Of a stretch of 64,000 nucleotides of DNA, positions 9,424 through 18,005 are shown piece by piece (position 1 is the first letter of the stretch; each line of letters starts with the position of its first letter). The position numbers and the translations under genes are program-made. This DNA comes from Burkholderia sp. WP9 (GTDB lineage: Bacteria > Pseudomonadota > Gammaproteobacteria > Burkholderiales > Burkholderiaceae): positions 2,604,001 through 2,668,000 of the forward strand of contig NZ_FNTG01000002.1 in NCBI RefSeq assembly GCF_900104795.1. Direction: 5' to 3'. Below the pieces are notes generated by a model that did not search any database, was not told where the DNA came from, and worked only from the letters and a program-made list of their open reading frames with translations.

Positions 9424-9756
9424 GCGCGGGCCGCATGCGGCGGGCCATTTCCAGCGGCTATTCCAGTTAGCTTTTCTAGCGATCGACAACGTTCCCCAAC
9501 TTGCGTCGCGACGCATTCGTGTCGCGACTTCGCCGCTCGCTTCTGAGCCGCGCTGATCCCACCTCGACAGACGCCTTCGCTCGGTGGATGTCCATTCCTT
9601 CCGTCGCCGGTATCGCCCGTAATTCCTACGACATCTTTGGGAAAGTTCCGACTTTTTCTCAGTGAAATCGTATAGCTGACGAGATCGTCAACGCGGATAC
9701 TTTCACACGTTGCCGCGTGCCTACCGCCGCGCGCAGAACAAACGTTGATAGTTGAA
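9424..9756. promoter_or_regulatory. Upstream region of the usher/peptide export block
   Basis: About 330 bp without a gene. It contains GTCGCGAC twice (9505-9512 and 9521-9528), which can form a hairpin, and the inverted repeat TGACGA-GA-TCGTCA at 9677-9690, 66 bases before the usher-like start. TATAGC at 9671-9676 could be a -10 box next to this inverted repeat, with TTCCGA (9646-9651) as a weakly spaced -35. A regulated promoter for the downstream block is likely, but the boxes are not certain. Confidence 0.35.
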
Positions 9757-11892
9757 ATGGCGGCAAAAAGACATTCCGAATTCACCCGAGGATTGAGCAG
9801 ACGAGCGCGGCGGCGCACGCATGCGCTGATGTTCGGTGCGCTAGGCGCCTGTGTGTCGGCGCCGGGGCATGCGCAGACCATCACCGGCGCCGGTGCGCAG
9901 TTCAACGATCAGCGTGACGATGGCGCGAATGCTTCCGCTATGGAGTCGGGACAGGCGGCGCCCGGGAGTGAATCGCTCGTAACCGCGCATGCGGAAAGTC
10001 CGTCGGCGGCGCTTGGTTACGCGTTCAATACGTTTCGCACCTCGGGGCAAGGGGCGGCGGATACACAGCGTTACTTTGGCTTTAACGCAGGCGTCAATAT
10101 CGGCAGTTGGCAAGTGCACGAGCGCGGTGCGGTCCAGTCCATGACGGGGCGAGGCACGTCATATCAGAACATCGCGACTTATCTGCAGCGAGACATTCCG
10201 TCGTTGAAAACCCGGCTCGCTCTTGGCGACCAGTTCACGGACGGCGCTGTGTTCGACAGCATCGGCGTGCATGGCGTAAAGGTGGAGAGCGTCGATAGCG
10301 CGGTGCCCGAGGTCGTGTCCGGCTATGCGCCGATGGTGCGCGGCGTGGCAATGTCGAATGCGCTGGTCACTGTGACGCAGAACGGCAACCGCTTATACGA
10401 AACCACGGTTGCGCCGGGACCGTTTGAAATCAACGACGTCGCGGCAACCGGTTATGGCGGCAATCTGCTTGTCACCGTGACGGAAGCCGACGGCAGTCAG
10501 CACAGTTTCACCGTGCCATACCCTTCGGCCGTGCCGCTTTTGCGTCGGGACTCGACGCGATTCAGCGTCGCCGGTGGTGTGGCGCGTGACCCGCAGATCA
10601 AGCGCCACGACGCGATGCTGCAGGGCACGATCCAGCACGGCTTCAGCGGTTCGGTAACGGGCTACGGCGGGGCGGTTGCCGCGGACGGTTATCTGTCCGG
10701 CTTGATCGGTGCGGCGATCCGCACGCCGATCGGCGCGCTGTCGGCCGACATCTCGGCGGCTCAGGCCGACGCGCCGCAATCGCAAAGCACGCGTGGTGCA
10801 AGCCTGCGCATCGGCTATAGCAAGTTCATCGAGCCGACGAATACGAACGTTTCGATCGCCGTGTATGGCTACTCATCAGGCGGCTTCCTCTCGCTGCGCG
10901 ACGCGCTGCTTACACGCGAGGTGGCGTCGGCGGGTTCCGGCGTAAACGGCGTCGGACATCGGCGCAGCCAGATGCAGATTGCGCTGAACCAGCGCCTCGG
11001 CGGCGCTGCCGGTACGCTTTATGTGGTCGGCTCGACGTCGGACTACTGGAACCATTCGGGATCCGAAACGGAGTTTCAGATTGGCTACTCCGGCGCGTTA
11101 CGCGTGGCCAATGCGAATCTGAATTACACCGTATCGGCTTCGCGGCAGCGCACCGGCTTGAGCGGACCCATGAGCAACCAGCTGTTCGCCACCGTCTCCG
11201 TGCCGCTTGGCAAGGCGGAGCATGCTCCGCTGCTGTCGGCGGGCTTGATGCATGACAGTCATGCCAACTGGTCCGAGCAGGCAATCCTTGCGGGTTCCGT
11301 GGGTGCTGCGGATGAACTGAAGTACGGCATGTACGGGACGCACTCGGAGCGCTCGAGCATAGGTGGCGGCAATGTCCAGTACCGCAGTCCCTACGCGACT
11401 TTCGGAGCAAGCGCGAGTGGCGGTTCCGGCTATTCGCAGGTGGCGGCGAACATTCGGGGCTCGGTGTTTGCTCGCAGAGAAGGCATCACGATCACCGAAG
11501 CAGCAGAAGACAAAGCCGACACCCTCCAACCGAAGGGCGGCCTGGATGCCGGCGCGTCGGCGAACCCGGACCTGAGCGCGGGCAGTCCCGGCCATGCGGC
11601 CGTGCCGCACCTGCTGCCCGGCAGCGCGGATCCGATTGAAGTCGGTCCTCAGAGCGCCCGGCCCGACAGCAAGGTTGAGCCAACCAGCCTGGAGCCAGCG
11701 CCGCCGTTGAATGCGGTAGTCGTGACGCGCCAGTCTGCGAGCGACAACATTGCTTCGAATGTCGCAACGGTTGACCAGACAGAAGGGGCGGAACGGCTGA
11801 TGTTGTTCATGAATGCGGTGCCCATGAAGGTGTATGCACGCAATGCGGTTGTCTCATGGTCGGATGTCGAGCGTGGGAACGGGCATCACTAG
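9757..11892 (+). CDS. Usher-like outer membrane barrel lacking the chaperone-binding and C-terminal domains
   Basis: The product has 711 residues from the ATG at 9757, which gives a signal peptide ending near residue 39 (APGHA/QT). From about residue 90 it follows the FimD/PapC usher barrel: a start like GFNAGVNIGSWQVHERG, the segment LQRDIPSLKTRLALGDQFTD, the plug-domain region (APGPFEINDVAATGYGGNLL, TVPYPSAVPLLRR) and later strands up to about residue 590. The N-terminal chaperone-binding domain (about 125 residues) is replaced by a short Ala/Ser-rich stretch. The two C-terminal Ig-like domains are replaced by a Pro/Ala-rich linker and an unrelated end. No chaperone or pilin gene is nearby. 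The gene precedes a double-glycine peptide and its exporter, so it may be an outer membrane pore reused for peptide traffic; this is inference. Confidence 0.75.
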   Translation: MAAKRHSEFTRGLSRRARRRTHALMFGALGACVSAPGHAQTITGAGAQFNDQRDDGANASAMESGQAAPGSESLVTAHAESPSAALGYAFNTFRTSGQGAADTQRYFGFNAGVNIGSWQVHERGAVQSMTGRGTSYQNIATYLQRDIPSLKTRLALGDQFTDGAVFDSIGVHGVKVESVDSAVPEVVSGYAPMVRGVAMSNALVTVTQNGNRLYETTVAPGPFEINDVAATGYGGNLLVTVTEADGSQHSFTVPYPSAVPLLRRDSTRFSVAGGVARDPQIKRHDAMLQGTIQHGFSGSVTGYGGAVAADGYLSGLIGAAIRTPIGALSADISAAQADAPQSQSTRGASLRIGYSKFIEPTNTNVSIAVYGYSSGGFLSLRDALLTREVASAGSGVNGVGHRRSQMQIALNQRLGGAAGTLYVVGSTSDYWNHSGSETEFQIGYSGALRVANANLNYTVSASRQRTGLSGPMSNQLFATVSVPLGKAEHAPLLSAGLMHDSHANWSEQAILAGSVGAADELKYGMYGTHSERSSIGGGNVQYRSPYATFGASASGGSGYSQVAANIRGSVFARREGITITEAAEDKADTLQPKGGLDAGASANPDLSAGSPGHAAVPHLLPGSADPIEVGPQSARPDSKVEPTSLEPAPPLNAVVVTRQSASDNIASNVATVDQTEGAERLMLFMNAVPMKVYARNAVVSWSDVERGNGHH

Positions 11893-11999
11893 TTTCACCC
11901 GGGGGCGCGCCAACGGGATTGAGCGGGTAGCTGAAGAATTCGAGGATTGGCCGAGCTTCGCAAGAGGCAAAGCCATGTTTTGCAGGGCGTAGTTAGAAG

Positions 12000-12055
12000 T
12001 AGACGTAGAAGTTGTAGTTATCCTAATTTTAAATTTTTTATCTCAAGGCAAGAAA
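12000..12055 (+). promoter_or_regulatory. AT-rich leader and ribosome site of the CCKCCC peptide gene
   Basis: The bases before the small peptide gene are far more AT-rich than the surroundings (AATTTTAAATTTTTTA at 12025-12040) and end with AAGGCAAGAAA directly before the ATG, a good ribosome site. TTGTAG at 12012-12017 might be a -35 box, but the -10 assignment is ambiguous. The composition suggests a separate promoter for strong expression of the peptide. Confidence 0.4.
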
Positions 12056-12211
12056 ATGCAAAAGATCGATCGTAACGCACTGGCTCAATCGGAAATCGCC
12101 GGCGGCTGCTGCAAGTGCTGCTGTGCTCCGGCAAGCTCGGCGTCGAAGTCCGCAGCACCGACCGCGGCGCCGGCAGCAGCTCCGGCAGCCAAGCCGGTCG
12201 CGCGCAGCTAA
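12056..12211 (+). CDS. Cys-rich double-glycine leader peptide (candidate secreted RiPP/bacteriocin-like precursor)
   Basis: The gene encodes 51 residues with a clear ribosome site. The leader MQKIDRNALAQSEIAGG has Gly-Gly at 16-17 with Ile at -4, as expected for cleavage by C39 peptidases. The core begins at once with CCKCCC (Cys 18, 19, 21, 22, 23), followed by a Pro/Ala/Ser/Lys-rich tail of 28 residues ending VARS. An exporter with an intact C39 peptidase domain lies 2.4 kb downstream in the same direction, with HlyD and TolC partners. No LanM, YcaO or radical-SAM enzyme is present; the only enzyme candidate is the LPLAT-like protein next door. A metal-binding or acylated secreted peptide is possible. 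I do not recognise the family. Confidence 0.75.
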   Translation: MQKIDRNALAQSEIAGGCCKCCCAPASSASKSAAPTAAPAAAPAAKPVARS

Positions 12212-12262
12212 GCAGCGTCGCAATAACGGTGTAAGGACGGGCTGATTGCCCGCTCACCGTCT

Positions 12263-12296
12263 CGCGAAGCCCGGTCGTTCAAGATCGGGCTTCGCG
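12263..12296 (+). terminator. Hairpin after the peptide gene (attenuator or RNA-stabilising stem)
   Basis: CGCGAAGCCCG (12263-12273) and CGGGCTTCGCG (12286-12296) form a perfect 11-bp stem with a 12-base loop, between the small peptide and the downstream maturation/export genes. There is no T-run. Such stems after small precursor genes often give more precursor than exporter mRNA through partial termination or 3'-end protection. Confidence 0.6.
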
Positions 12297-12358
12297 TCCG
12301 GACAACGAATCATGGCGTTCCCGTGGAACGGCTGTCTCACCGTGACGAAGGAACGAGC

Positions 12359-13312
12359 ATGCGGTTATTCATAGCGTTGCGTGGGTTGCCTGCCGCTTTC
12401 AGGCGCGGCGCGAGACATAGCCGCGACCGCCTACAAGGCGCTTGCCTGTCGCGCATTCCTCTGCGCGCGATCGAGCCGCTTGCAATGACCGCATGGTATG
12501 TGCGGAGTCGCTTCAACGCGAGGCTCCGCTGGAGCGGTATCGAGCGGCGGGAAGTCGGGCGCGACGTATTGAAGCTCGACCATCTCGACAATCGCCGCGT
12601 GCTGCCGGGCAGGGTGCTCGAGAAACTGATCGATCAACGGCTTCATTTCGGCCGCCAGCGCAATCGCGCGGAAGCGTGGCCGGATTTGCAGCGTGCCGCG
12701 ACCGTGCTGGCGCAGATCATCAGGAAGGTGAAGGCCGCGACGCCTGATCGGCCAGTCATCGTTTCGCCATTTCACTACGTCTCGCAATACGCCAACATCT
12801 ACTTGGTCGATGAACTGCGCAAACAGCTCGGACTTGCGTCGATCGGCGTCGTATCGGGGGTGCCGCAGAATATCTACGGAAGCGATGAGGCGATGATTCC
12901 GCACATCGACATCCTCCACACCTACAGCGAAACGAATCGCAGCGGATTGGGTTTGCGCGCGGCGCGCTCGCTCAAACGCAACGGTGTCGTCGTGCTGTTT
13001 TCGGATGCGCCGCCGTTCACGCTGAGCGGGTATCCCATGGAGACCGTCGGCGTTTCCATTTTCGGCCGTCCGGCGCGGATTCATAACGGCGTATTTCGCA
13101 TGGGCGCGCCGCTCGACGCGCTGCTGCTGCCGTTCTATCTGCGCTTTGAGCATGGGCGTTTTGGCGCTTTCGTATTCGATCCGCTCGAACTGGCGCATGG
13201 CGACGCGCCTCAACGTCTCGCCGATTGCATCGAGCAAGCGTTAAGAGACAACTATGCACGTGCGTTGGCCGCCGGACATCCTTCAATGTACGCATTCGCG
13301 CCAGTCAGATAA
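12359..13312 (+). CDS. LPLAT/LpxL-like acyltransferase homologue with altered catalytic motif
   Basis: The protein has 317 residues from the ATG at 12359, which is preceded by GAAGGA at a good distance; an in-frame GTG lies 36 bases upstream. The middle and C-terminal parts resemble the LpxL/HtrB lysophospholipid acyltransferase fold (VIVSPFHYVSQY near 139, then VVVLFSDAPPF, VSIFGRPARIHNGVFRMGAP, LLLPFYLR, a late family-like region FVFDPLEL). The family's HX4(D/E) motif is H139-Y-V-S-Q-Tyr here, so the acidic residue is missing. It sits between the Cys-rich peptide and the HlyD gene. It may acylate the peptide or a membrane partner, or bind lipid without catalysis; the placement is the only evidence for that. 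Confidence 0.6.
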   Translation: MRLFIALRGLPAAFRRGARHSRDRLQGACLSRIPLRAIEPLAMTAWYVRSRFNARLRWSGIERREVGRDVLKLDHLDNRRVLPGRVLEKLIDQRLHFGRQRNRAEAWPDLQRAATVLAQIIRKVKAATPDRPVIVSPFHYVSQYANIYLVDELRKQLGLASIGVVSGVPQNIYGSDEAMIPHIDILHTYSETNRSGLGLRAARSLKRNGVVVLFSDAPPFTLSGYPMETVGVSIFGRPARIHNGVFRMGAPLDALLLPFYLRFEHGRFGAFVFDPLELAHGDAPQRLADCIEQALRDNYARALAAGHPSMYAFAPVR

Positions 13313-13372
13313 CTCACGCAGTCACCGCTAGAAAAAACAGCTCGTCTCCAGCAGAGAGGCGGCAGGACAGTC

Positions 13373-14578
13373 ATGGACCCAACCAGTATCCCGCAGTACA
13401 AAGACATTTCCTGGCGATGGATCGCCTATGCCGCGTCGGCGATCGTGGTGGTTGCCGTCGGCTTCGGCTTCCTGCATGAAGTGGAACTCAAGCAGGACGT
13501 GCAGTGCGAAATCGTGTCGCCATCGGAAGTGAAGGTACGCGGTTTGAGCGGACTCGTGACCTCGGTGTACGTGCGGCCGTCGGAGCGCGTGGCAGCCGGT
13601 GCGCCCTTGTTCACGCTGCAGCGTGACCTGTCGCTGTCGAGCGACGGCCGTCAGCGCACCGTGTTCGACTCGCAAATGCGCGACGAACAGATTCGCGTCG
13701 CAGACGAACAATACGCCCAACGCAAGGCGCAATTGACCGCACAGCGGGATGCTTCGTTGCTGACGGGTTCGAGCCGTAAAGCGGAGCTCATTGCGTTGGA
13801 TGAACAGATTTCCCAGAACCGCCAGCTTTCCGACGAATCGCAGCAGAAACTCGTGCGGCTCAAGTCGGTGTCGGACTACGTCACCGCGGATCGTATCGAG
13901 CAGGCGAGTGCCGATGAGCACCAGGTGAAGGTTTCCATCGCCCAAGGTCTGGCGCGCCGCGAACAGTTGCTCGGCGAGATGTCGACGCTCAACGGCGCGC
14001 TGATCGACCTCAACGCGCAGCTGAAAGAGAACGACGCGCGGCACGAACAAGGCATTCAGGAAATCCGGATGCGCTTCGAACAGTCGCGCCAGGACGCGAC
14101 AATTTCGGCACCGCAAGCCGGGGTCGTCACGTTTTCGAAACTCGTGACGGGCCACACGCTGGAGGCGTCCGACGTTGCGCTCGTGATTGCGACCGACGAC
14201 AAGGGCGCATTGCGGGCGGCGCTGCGCATTCCGTCGCGCCGTCGCGGGTTCGTCGAAAAAGGCCAGATCGTGCGGCTCAAATTCGACGCGTTTCCTTACG
14301 CGAAATTCGGCAGCTACGAAGCACGCATCGACGCCATATCGGACACGACGATGCAGTCGTCCCCCTCGCTTCCGGGCATGCCCGGCTCGCTCGCCGCTCA
14401 AGGCGGCGGAGACGGCGACTACCTGGCGTGGGCGACGCTACGGGGCAAGACCTTCGACTACGGCAAGCAGCATTTCGACATCTTGCCCGGTATGCGCGCT
14501 ACGGCGAGCATCGTCGTCGAGCGTAGAACGATTGCCGAATGGGTGTTGGCGCCGCTTTTCCGCATGATCAGAGGCTAA
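13373..14578 (+). CDS. HlyD-family periplasmic adaptor of the C39 exporter
   Basis: The protein has 401 residues with AGGA nine bases before the ATG. A single membrane helix at about 15-33 is followed by a lipoyl/barrel-sandwich half (VKVRGLSGLVTSVYVRPSERVAAGAPLF), a long coiled-coil hairpin (about 95-240) and the returning half (DATISAPQAGVVTFSKLVTGHTLEASD). This is the layout of adaptors that link an inner membrane ABC exporter to TolC. The ABC gene starts 12 bp downstream. Confidence 0.85.
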   Translation: MDPTSIPQYKDISWRWIAYAASAIVVVAVGFGFLHEVELKQDVQCEIVSPSEVKVRGLSGLVTSVYVRPSERVAAGAPLFTLQRDLSLSSDGRQRTVFDSQMRDEQIRVADEQYAQRKAQLTAQRDASLLTGSSRKAELIALDEQISQNRQLSDESQQKLVRLKSVSDYVTADRIEQASADEHQVKVSIAQGLARREQLLGEMSTLNGALIDLNAQLKENDARHEQGIQEIRMRFEQSRQDATISAPQAGVVTFSKLVTGHTLEASDVALVIATDDKGALRAALRIPSRRRGFVEKGQIVRLKFDAFPYAKFGSYEARIDAISDTTMQSSPSLPGMPGSLAAQGGGDGDYLAWATLRGKTFDYGKQHFDILPGMRATASIVVERRTIAEWVLAPLFRMIRG

Positions 14579-14590
14579 TCAGGGGGCCCA

Positions 14591-16708
14591 GTGCGAACGA
14601 TTTATCAGAACGAAGTCGCGGAATGCGGCTATGCCTGCCTGGCAATGGTGCTCTCGCATCTTGGCCGCGCAACCGAGGTGCGCGAATTGTCCGCCTTCAG
14701 GCCGATCTCGGCGAACGGTCTATCCTTGATGGACCTGTACGACGTGGCGACCGAATTCGGCCTCGCCGTGCAGGCTTACCGGTTCGACGTGGCGGATTTG
14801 CCGTCGGTCAAGCGAGGGTCGATTCTTCACTTTGGCGGCGCGCATTTCGTGGTGTTCGAGAAATGCGGCCATGGCTATGTTCAGGTTGTCGATCCAGCCA
14901 GCGGCCGGCGGCGCGTGTCCATGGATACGTTCGTGGCGAGTGTGTCGGGCTATCTGCTCGAATGTTCCGCTACGCCTTCCATGCCGCGCATTCGCGCGAA
15001 GTCGCAGGTGCCCGGCGCGCTTGCCCGCGTACGGGCGTTGAACCCCGCACTGCGCAAGCAACTGGCGAAAGTGCTGTTCGTCGCACTGGGCAGCCAGTTC
15101 GCGATCCTCGCCATGCCCTATCTCGGCAACCTCGTGCTCGATTATGTGGTATCGGCGGACAACATCAATCTGCTGAGCGTGCTTGTTCTGACGTTTGCCG
15201 GCATCTTCGCGGTCGGTGCGCTCAGCCAGTACGTGGAGACTCGTCTTGTCGAATTGCTGCATCAGCTTACGCAAATCAACATGACCGAAGGTTTGCTCGG
15301 TCATCTGCTGCGCAATCCGATGTCGTGGTTCGAGAAGCGCCACGTCGGCGACATTTTTGCGCGCATCAAGGCGCAGGACGAGATCAGCGTCCATGCGACC
15401 CGAACCGTGACGGCGATGTGCATCGATATCGCTGTGGGGACGCTCGCACTCGTGCTGATGCTCGTGCAAAGCCGGATGCTGACGGCCGTGGCTCTCGGCA
15501 TGTTCATCGTCTATCTTGCGGTCGCATTGGGCATGTTCGCTCGCATGCGGGACAATCATGCACTCGTGCTCGAGACGTCGGCACGCTGCGACGATGCGTT
15601 GATCGAGACGATCCGGGCGGCGAGCCTGATCAAGCTTGCTCAGGGCGAAACGCGCCGCACGGCGCTCTTCATGATCAAGTACAAGGAATATGTCGCGGCG
15701 CTGCTGACGAGTAACCGGCTGACCAGCGCTCGCGACGCCATCCTCAAGTTGGTCCAGTATGCGGACACGATTGTGATCACCTGGTTTGCCGCGCGGCTGA
15801 TGCTGGCCGGCACGGTATCCGTGGGCGTGTTCTATTCGTTTCTGATCTACAAGTCGCTCATGTCCGAGCGTCTTGCCCACGCCGTCAATGGTGCGTTTGC
15901 GTATTTCATGCTGAGTGTGCCGACCGCGCGGGTGGCGGACATCGTCGAGTGTGAAGAAGAGCGCTACACGCCGCTTGCCGACTGCAATCGTGTGACCGAG
16001 ATACGCATGTTCGAGCGTATTGAAGTGCGCCATGTCACGTTTCGCTACGGCGTGTCCGACCAGCCGGTGCTACGCGATGTGAGTATCGATATCCGGCACG
16101 GCGACAAGATTGCCATTACGGGGCCTTCGGGCGCCGGAAAATCGACGTTGTTCAAACTGTTGTCGGCCGCCGAGCCGCTCCAGGAAGGCCAGATCGCGCT
16201 CAACGGCATTGCGTGGCCCAATCTGACGGTCGACGAGATCCGGCGGCATGCCGCGCACATGCGTCAGGGGGACCTGATTCTGCACGGCTCGATCGCCGAA
16301 AACATCACGTTGTTTGCTGCCAGTATTGACGAAGACCGCGTGCATGCGCTCCTCGAAGACGTCGGCTTGTTACAGGACGTCATGCGCCTGCCGATGCGCA
16401 CACGCACGGTGATTAGCGACACGATTGCGAACATTTCGGCGGGCCAACGGCAACGATTGCTGTTGGCGCGCGCGCTCTATCAGGGCCGCAGTCTCCTGCT
16501 GCTCGACGAGCCGACGTCCAATCTCGATCCGGCTTCGGTGCAGCACGTGGCCGCCTTGCTGCGCCGGCTGACCTGTACGGTCGTGGTGATTACACACGAC
16601 CGGTCCCTCGCCGCCGCGTTCGATGTTCGATATCGGCTGATGGACGGCGCGCTGGTGCCCGAGACGCCTGATCACGCGCACCGGTTGCCGGAGCCGACCT
16701 ATGTTTGA
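14591..16708 (+). CDS. Peptidase-containing ABC exporter (C39 domain, bacteriocin/RiPP type)
   Basis: The protein has 705 residues from a GTG preceded by AGGGGG. An N-terminal C39 peptidase domain carries Gln6, Cys12 (AECGYACLAMV), His85 (FGGAHFVVF) and Asp101 (VVDPASG); spacing agrees with ComA/LagD-type peptidases, so cleavage after Gly-Gly is expected. The membrane domain spans about 155-435. The nucleotide-binding domain has Walker A GPSGAGKST, signature ISAGQRQR, Walker B LLLLDEPTS and the H-loop VITHDRS. It should cleave and export the CCKCCC peptide. The last eight bases overlap the TolC-like gene. Confidence 0.93.
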   Translation: MRTIYQNEVAECGYACLAMVLSHLGRATEVRELSAFRPISANGLSLMDLYDVATEFGLAVQAYRFDVADLPSVKRGSILHFGGAHFVVFEKCGHGYVQVVDPASGRRRVSMDTFVASVSGYLLECSATPSMPRIRAKSQVPGALARVRALNPALRKQLAKVLFVALGSQFAILAMPYLGNLVLDYVVSADNINLLSVLVLTFAGIFAVGALSQYVETRLVELLHQLTQINMTEGLLGHLLRNPMSWFEKRHVGDIFARIKAQDEISVHATRTVTAMCIDIAVGTLALVLMLVQSRMLTAVALGMFIVYLAVALGMFARMRDNHALVLETSARCDDALIETIRAASLIKLAQGETRRTALFMIKYKEYVAALLTSNRLTSARDAILKLVQYADTIVITWFAARLMLAGTVSVGVFYSFLIYKSLMSERLAHAVNGAFAYFMLSVPTARVADIVECEEERYTPLADCNRVTEIRMFERIEVRHVTFRYGVSDQPVLRDVSIDIRHGDKIAITGPSGAGKSTLFKLLSAAEPLQEGQIALNGIAWPNLTVDEIRRHAAHMRQGDLILHGSIAENITLFAASIDEDRVHALLEDVGLLQDVMRLPMRTRTVISDTIANISAGQRQRLLLARALYQGRSLLLLDEPTSNLDPASVQHVAALLRRLTCTVVVITHDRSLAAAFDVRYRLMDGALVPETPDHAHRLPEPTYV

Positions 16709-18005
16709 GTTCCGCCTCGCGCGCCTGGCCGTCAGCCTGTCGTGCGCCATTGCGAGCCCCGCGTTCGCAACGGACCTTCTCACGGTCACGCAACAGACGC
16801 TAGGTCGCGACTCCACCCTCGCGCAGGCACGCGCCGGCTACGCGGCGGCACAGCAGGCCGTTCCCCAGGCGCGCGCCGGCCTGCTGCCGCAAATTTCGGC
16901 TGGTTGGGGGCGCACCTATAACAGCATAGCGACCGATGGTTTTCCGAAGACCACATACTGGCAGTCGGGATGGACCATCAATATTGCGCAGCCATTATTC
17001 GACTGGACGAAGTGGAGCACCTACAAGCAGGCGGATTATGTCGAAGCGCGCGGCACGGTCGAATTGAACGCCGCGCAACAGGCCGCGATTCTGCGGGCCG
17101 TACGCGTGTATTTTGAAGCGCTGGTTGCCGAGGACGAACTGCGGCGCGTTAGCGAATACGCGAGCGCGGTCGATCAGCAACTTCAATTGATCAACCGGAG
17201 TAAAGCCGGTGGGGAAGCGACGCTGATCGATCTGCGCGACGCCCAGACCGCGCGCGAGAAGGTGGCGCTCGAACAGATGGATGCTGAAAATACGCTGGCA
17301 GCCAGGCGCCGGGCGTTCGAGCAAGCCACGGGCGTGCCGTTCGAGACGCTCGCGCGATTGCCTGACTCGTTGCCGATGCCGCGCCTGCAGCCTGAGGACA
17401 TCGACGCGTGGGCCGGCCAGGCGAAAGATCACGCGTTTGAGGTCCAATTGAAGCAACTGGATTGGCAGATTGCCAGAATGGAGGTGAGCAAGGCCACCTC
17501 GGCGCATCTGCCGTCTCTTTACCTGACCGGAAGCTATACCCCGGCGGGCGCGGCATCCGGCTACTCGCGTCCCACGACGACAACCACAGGCATGCTCGCC
17601 ATCTCGATACCGGTCTTTTCCGGCGGTGAGACGCAGGCAAAGGTAAAGGCGTCATCTGCTCTGGAAGACAAGGCGCAAGAGGGTCTTGCAGGCGCCTCGC
17701 GTGACGCCGAGGCGGCGGCGCGTGACGATTACAGCCGCTATCAATATGGGCGTACGCGAATCGATCTGCTCACGCATCTCGTGGCGTCATCGCGAGAGGT
17801 GCTGGCGGCGACTCGGGTCGGCTTCCGGGTGGGTAGTCGAACAGCCAGCGACGTCCTCAGAGCGATCGATGCGCAGTATTCCTCGCAACGCGATTTGCTG
17901 GCCGCCCGCTATAGCGCCATCGTCGCGTTGATGCAACTCAAGGGCGACACGGCCGCGCTGAGTATCACCGACGTGGTCCAGATCAACGACATGCTGGTGC
18001 GCTGA
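16701..18005 (+). CDS. TolC-family outer membrane protein of the peptide exporter
   Basis: The protein has 434 residues and starts inside the end of the ABC gene. A signal peptide ends near residue 23 (ASPAFA/TD). Two repeats of the TolC helical hairpin are visible, with QARAGLLPQISAGWGRTYNS early and VSKATSAHLPSLYLTGSYTP in the second half, followed by FSGGETQAKVKASSA. There is no lipobox, in contrast to the NodT-type protein at 21902. It completes an inner membrane, periplasm and outer membrane path for the C39 exporter. Confidence 0.88.
   Translation: MFEFRLARLAVSLSCAIASPAFATDLLTVTQQTLGRDSTLAQARAGYAAAQQAVPQARAGLLPQISAGWGRTYNSIATDGFPKTTYWQSGWTINIAQPLFDWTKWSTYKQADYVEARGTVELNAAQQAAILRAVRVYFEALVAEDELRRVSEYASAVDQQLQLINRSKAGGEATLIDLRDAQTAREKVALEQMDAENTLAARRRAFEQATGVPFETLARLPDSLPMPRLQPEDIDAWAGQAKDHAFEVQLKQLDWQIARMEVSKATSAHLPSLYLTGSYTPAGAASGYSRPTTTTTGMLAISIPVFSGGETQAKVKASSALEDKAQEGLAGASRDAEAAARDDYSRYQYGRTRIDLLTHLVASSREVLAATRVGFRVGSRTASDVLRAIDAQYSSQRDLLAARYSAIVALMQLKGDTAALSITDVVQINDMLVR

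Noticed and set aside
12312..12373. Small 20-codon frame overlapping the start of the LPLAT-like gene
   Set aside because: No ribosome site, overlaps the GAAGGA site of the real start, and has no leader-like features.
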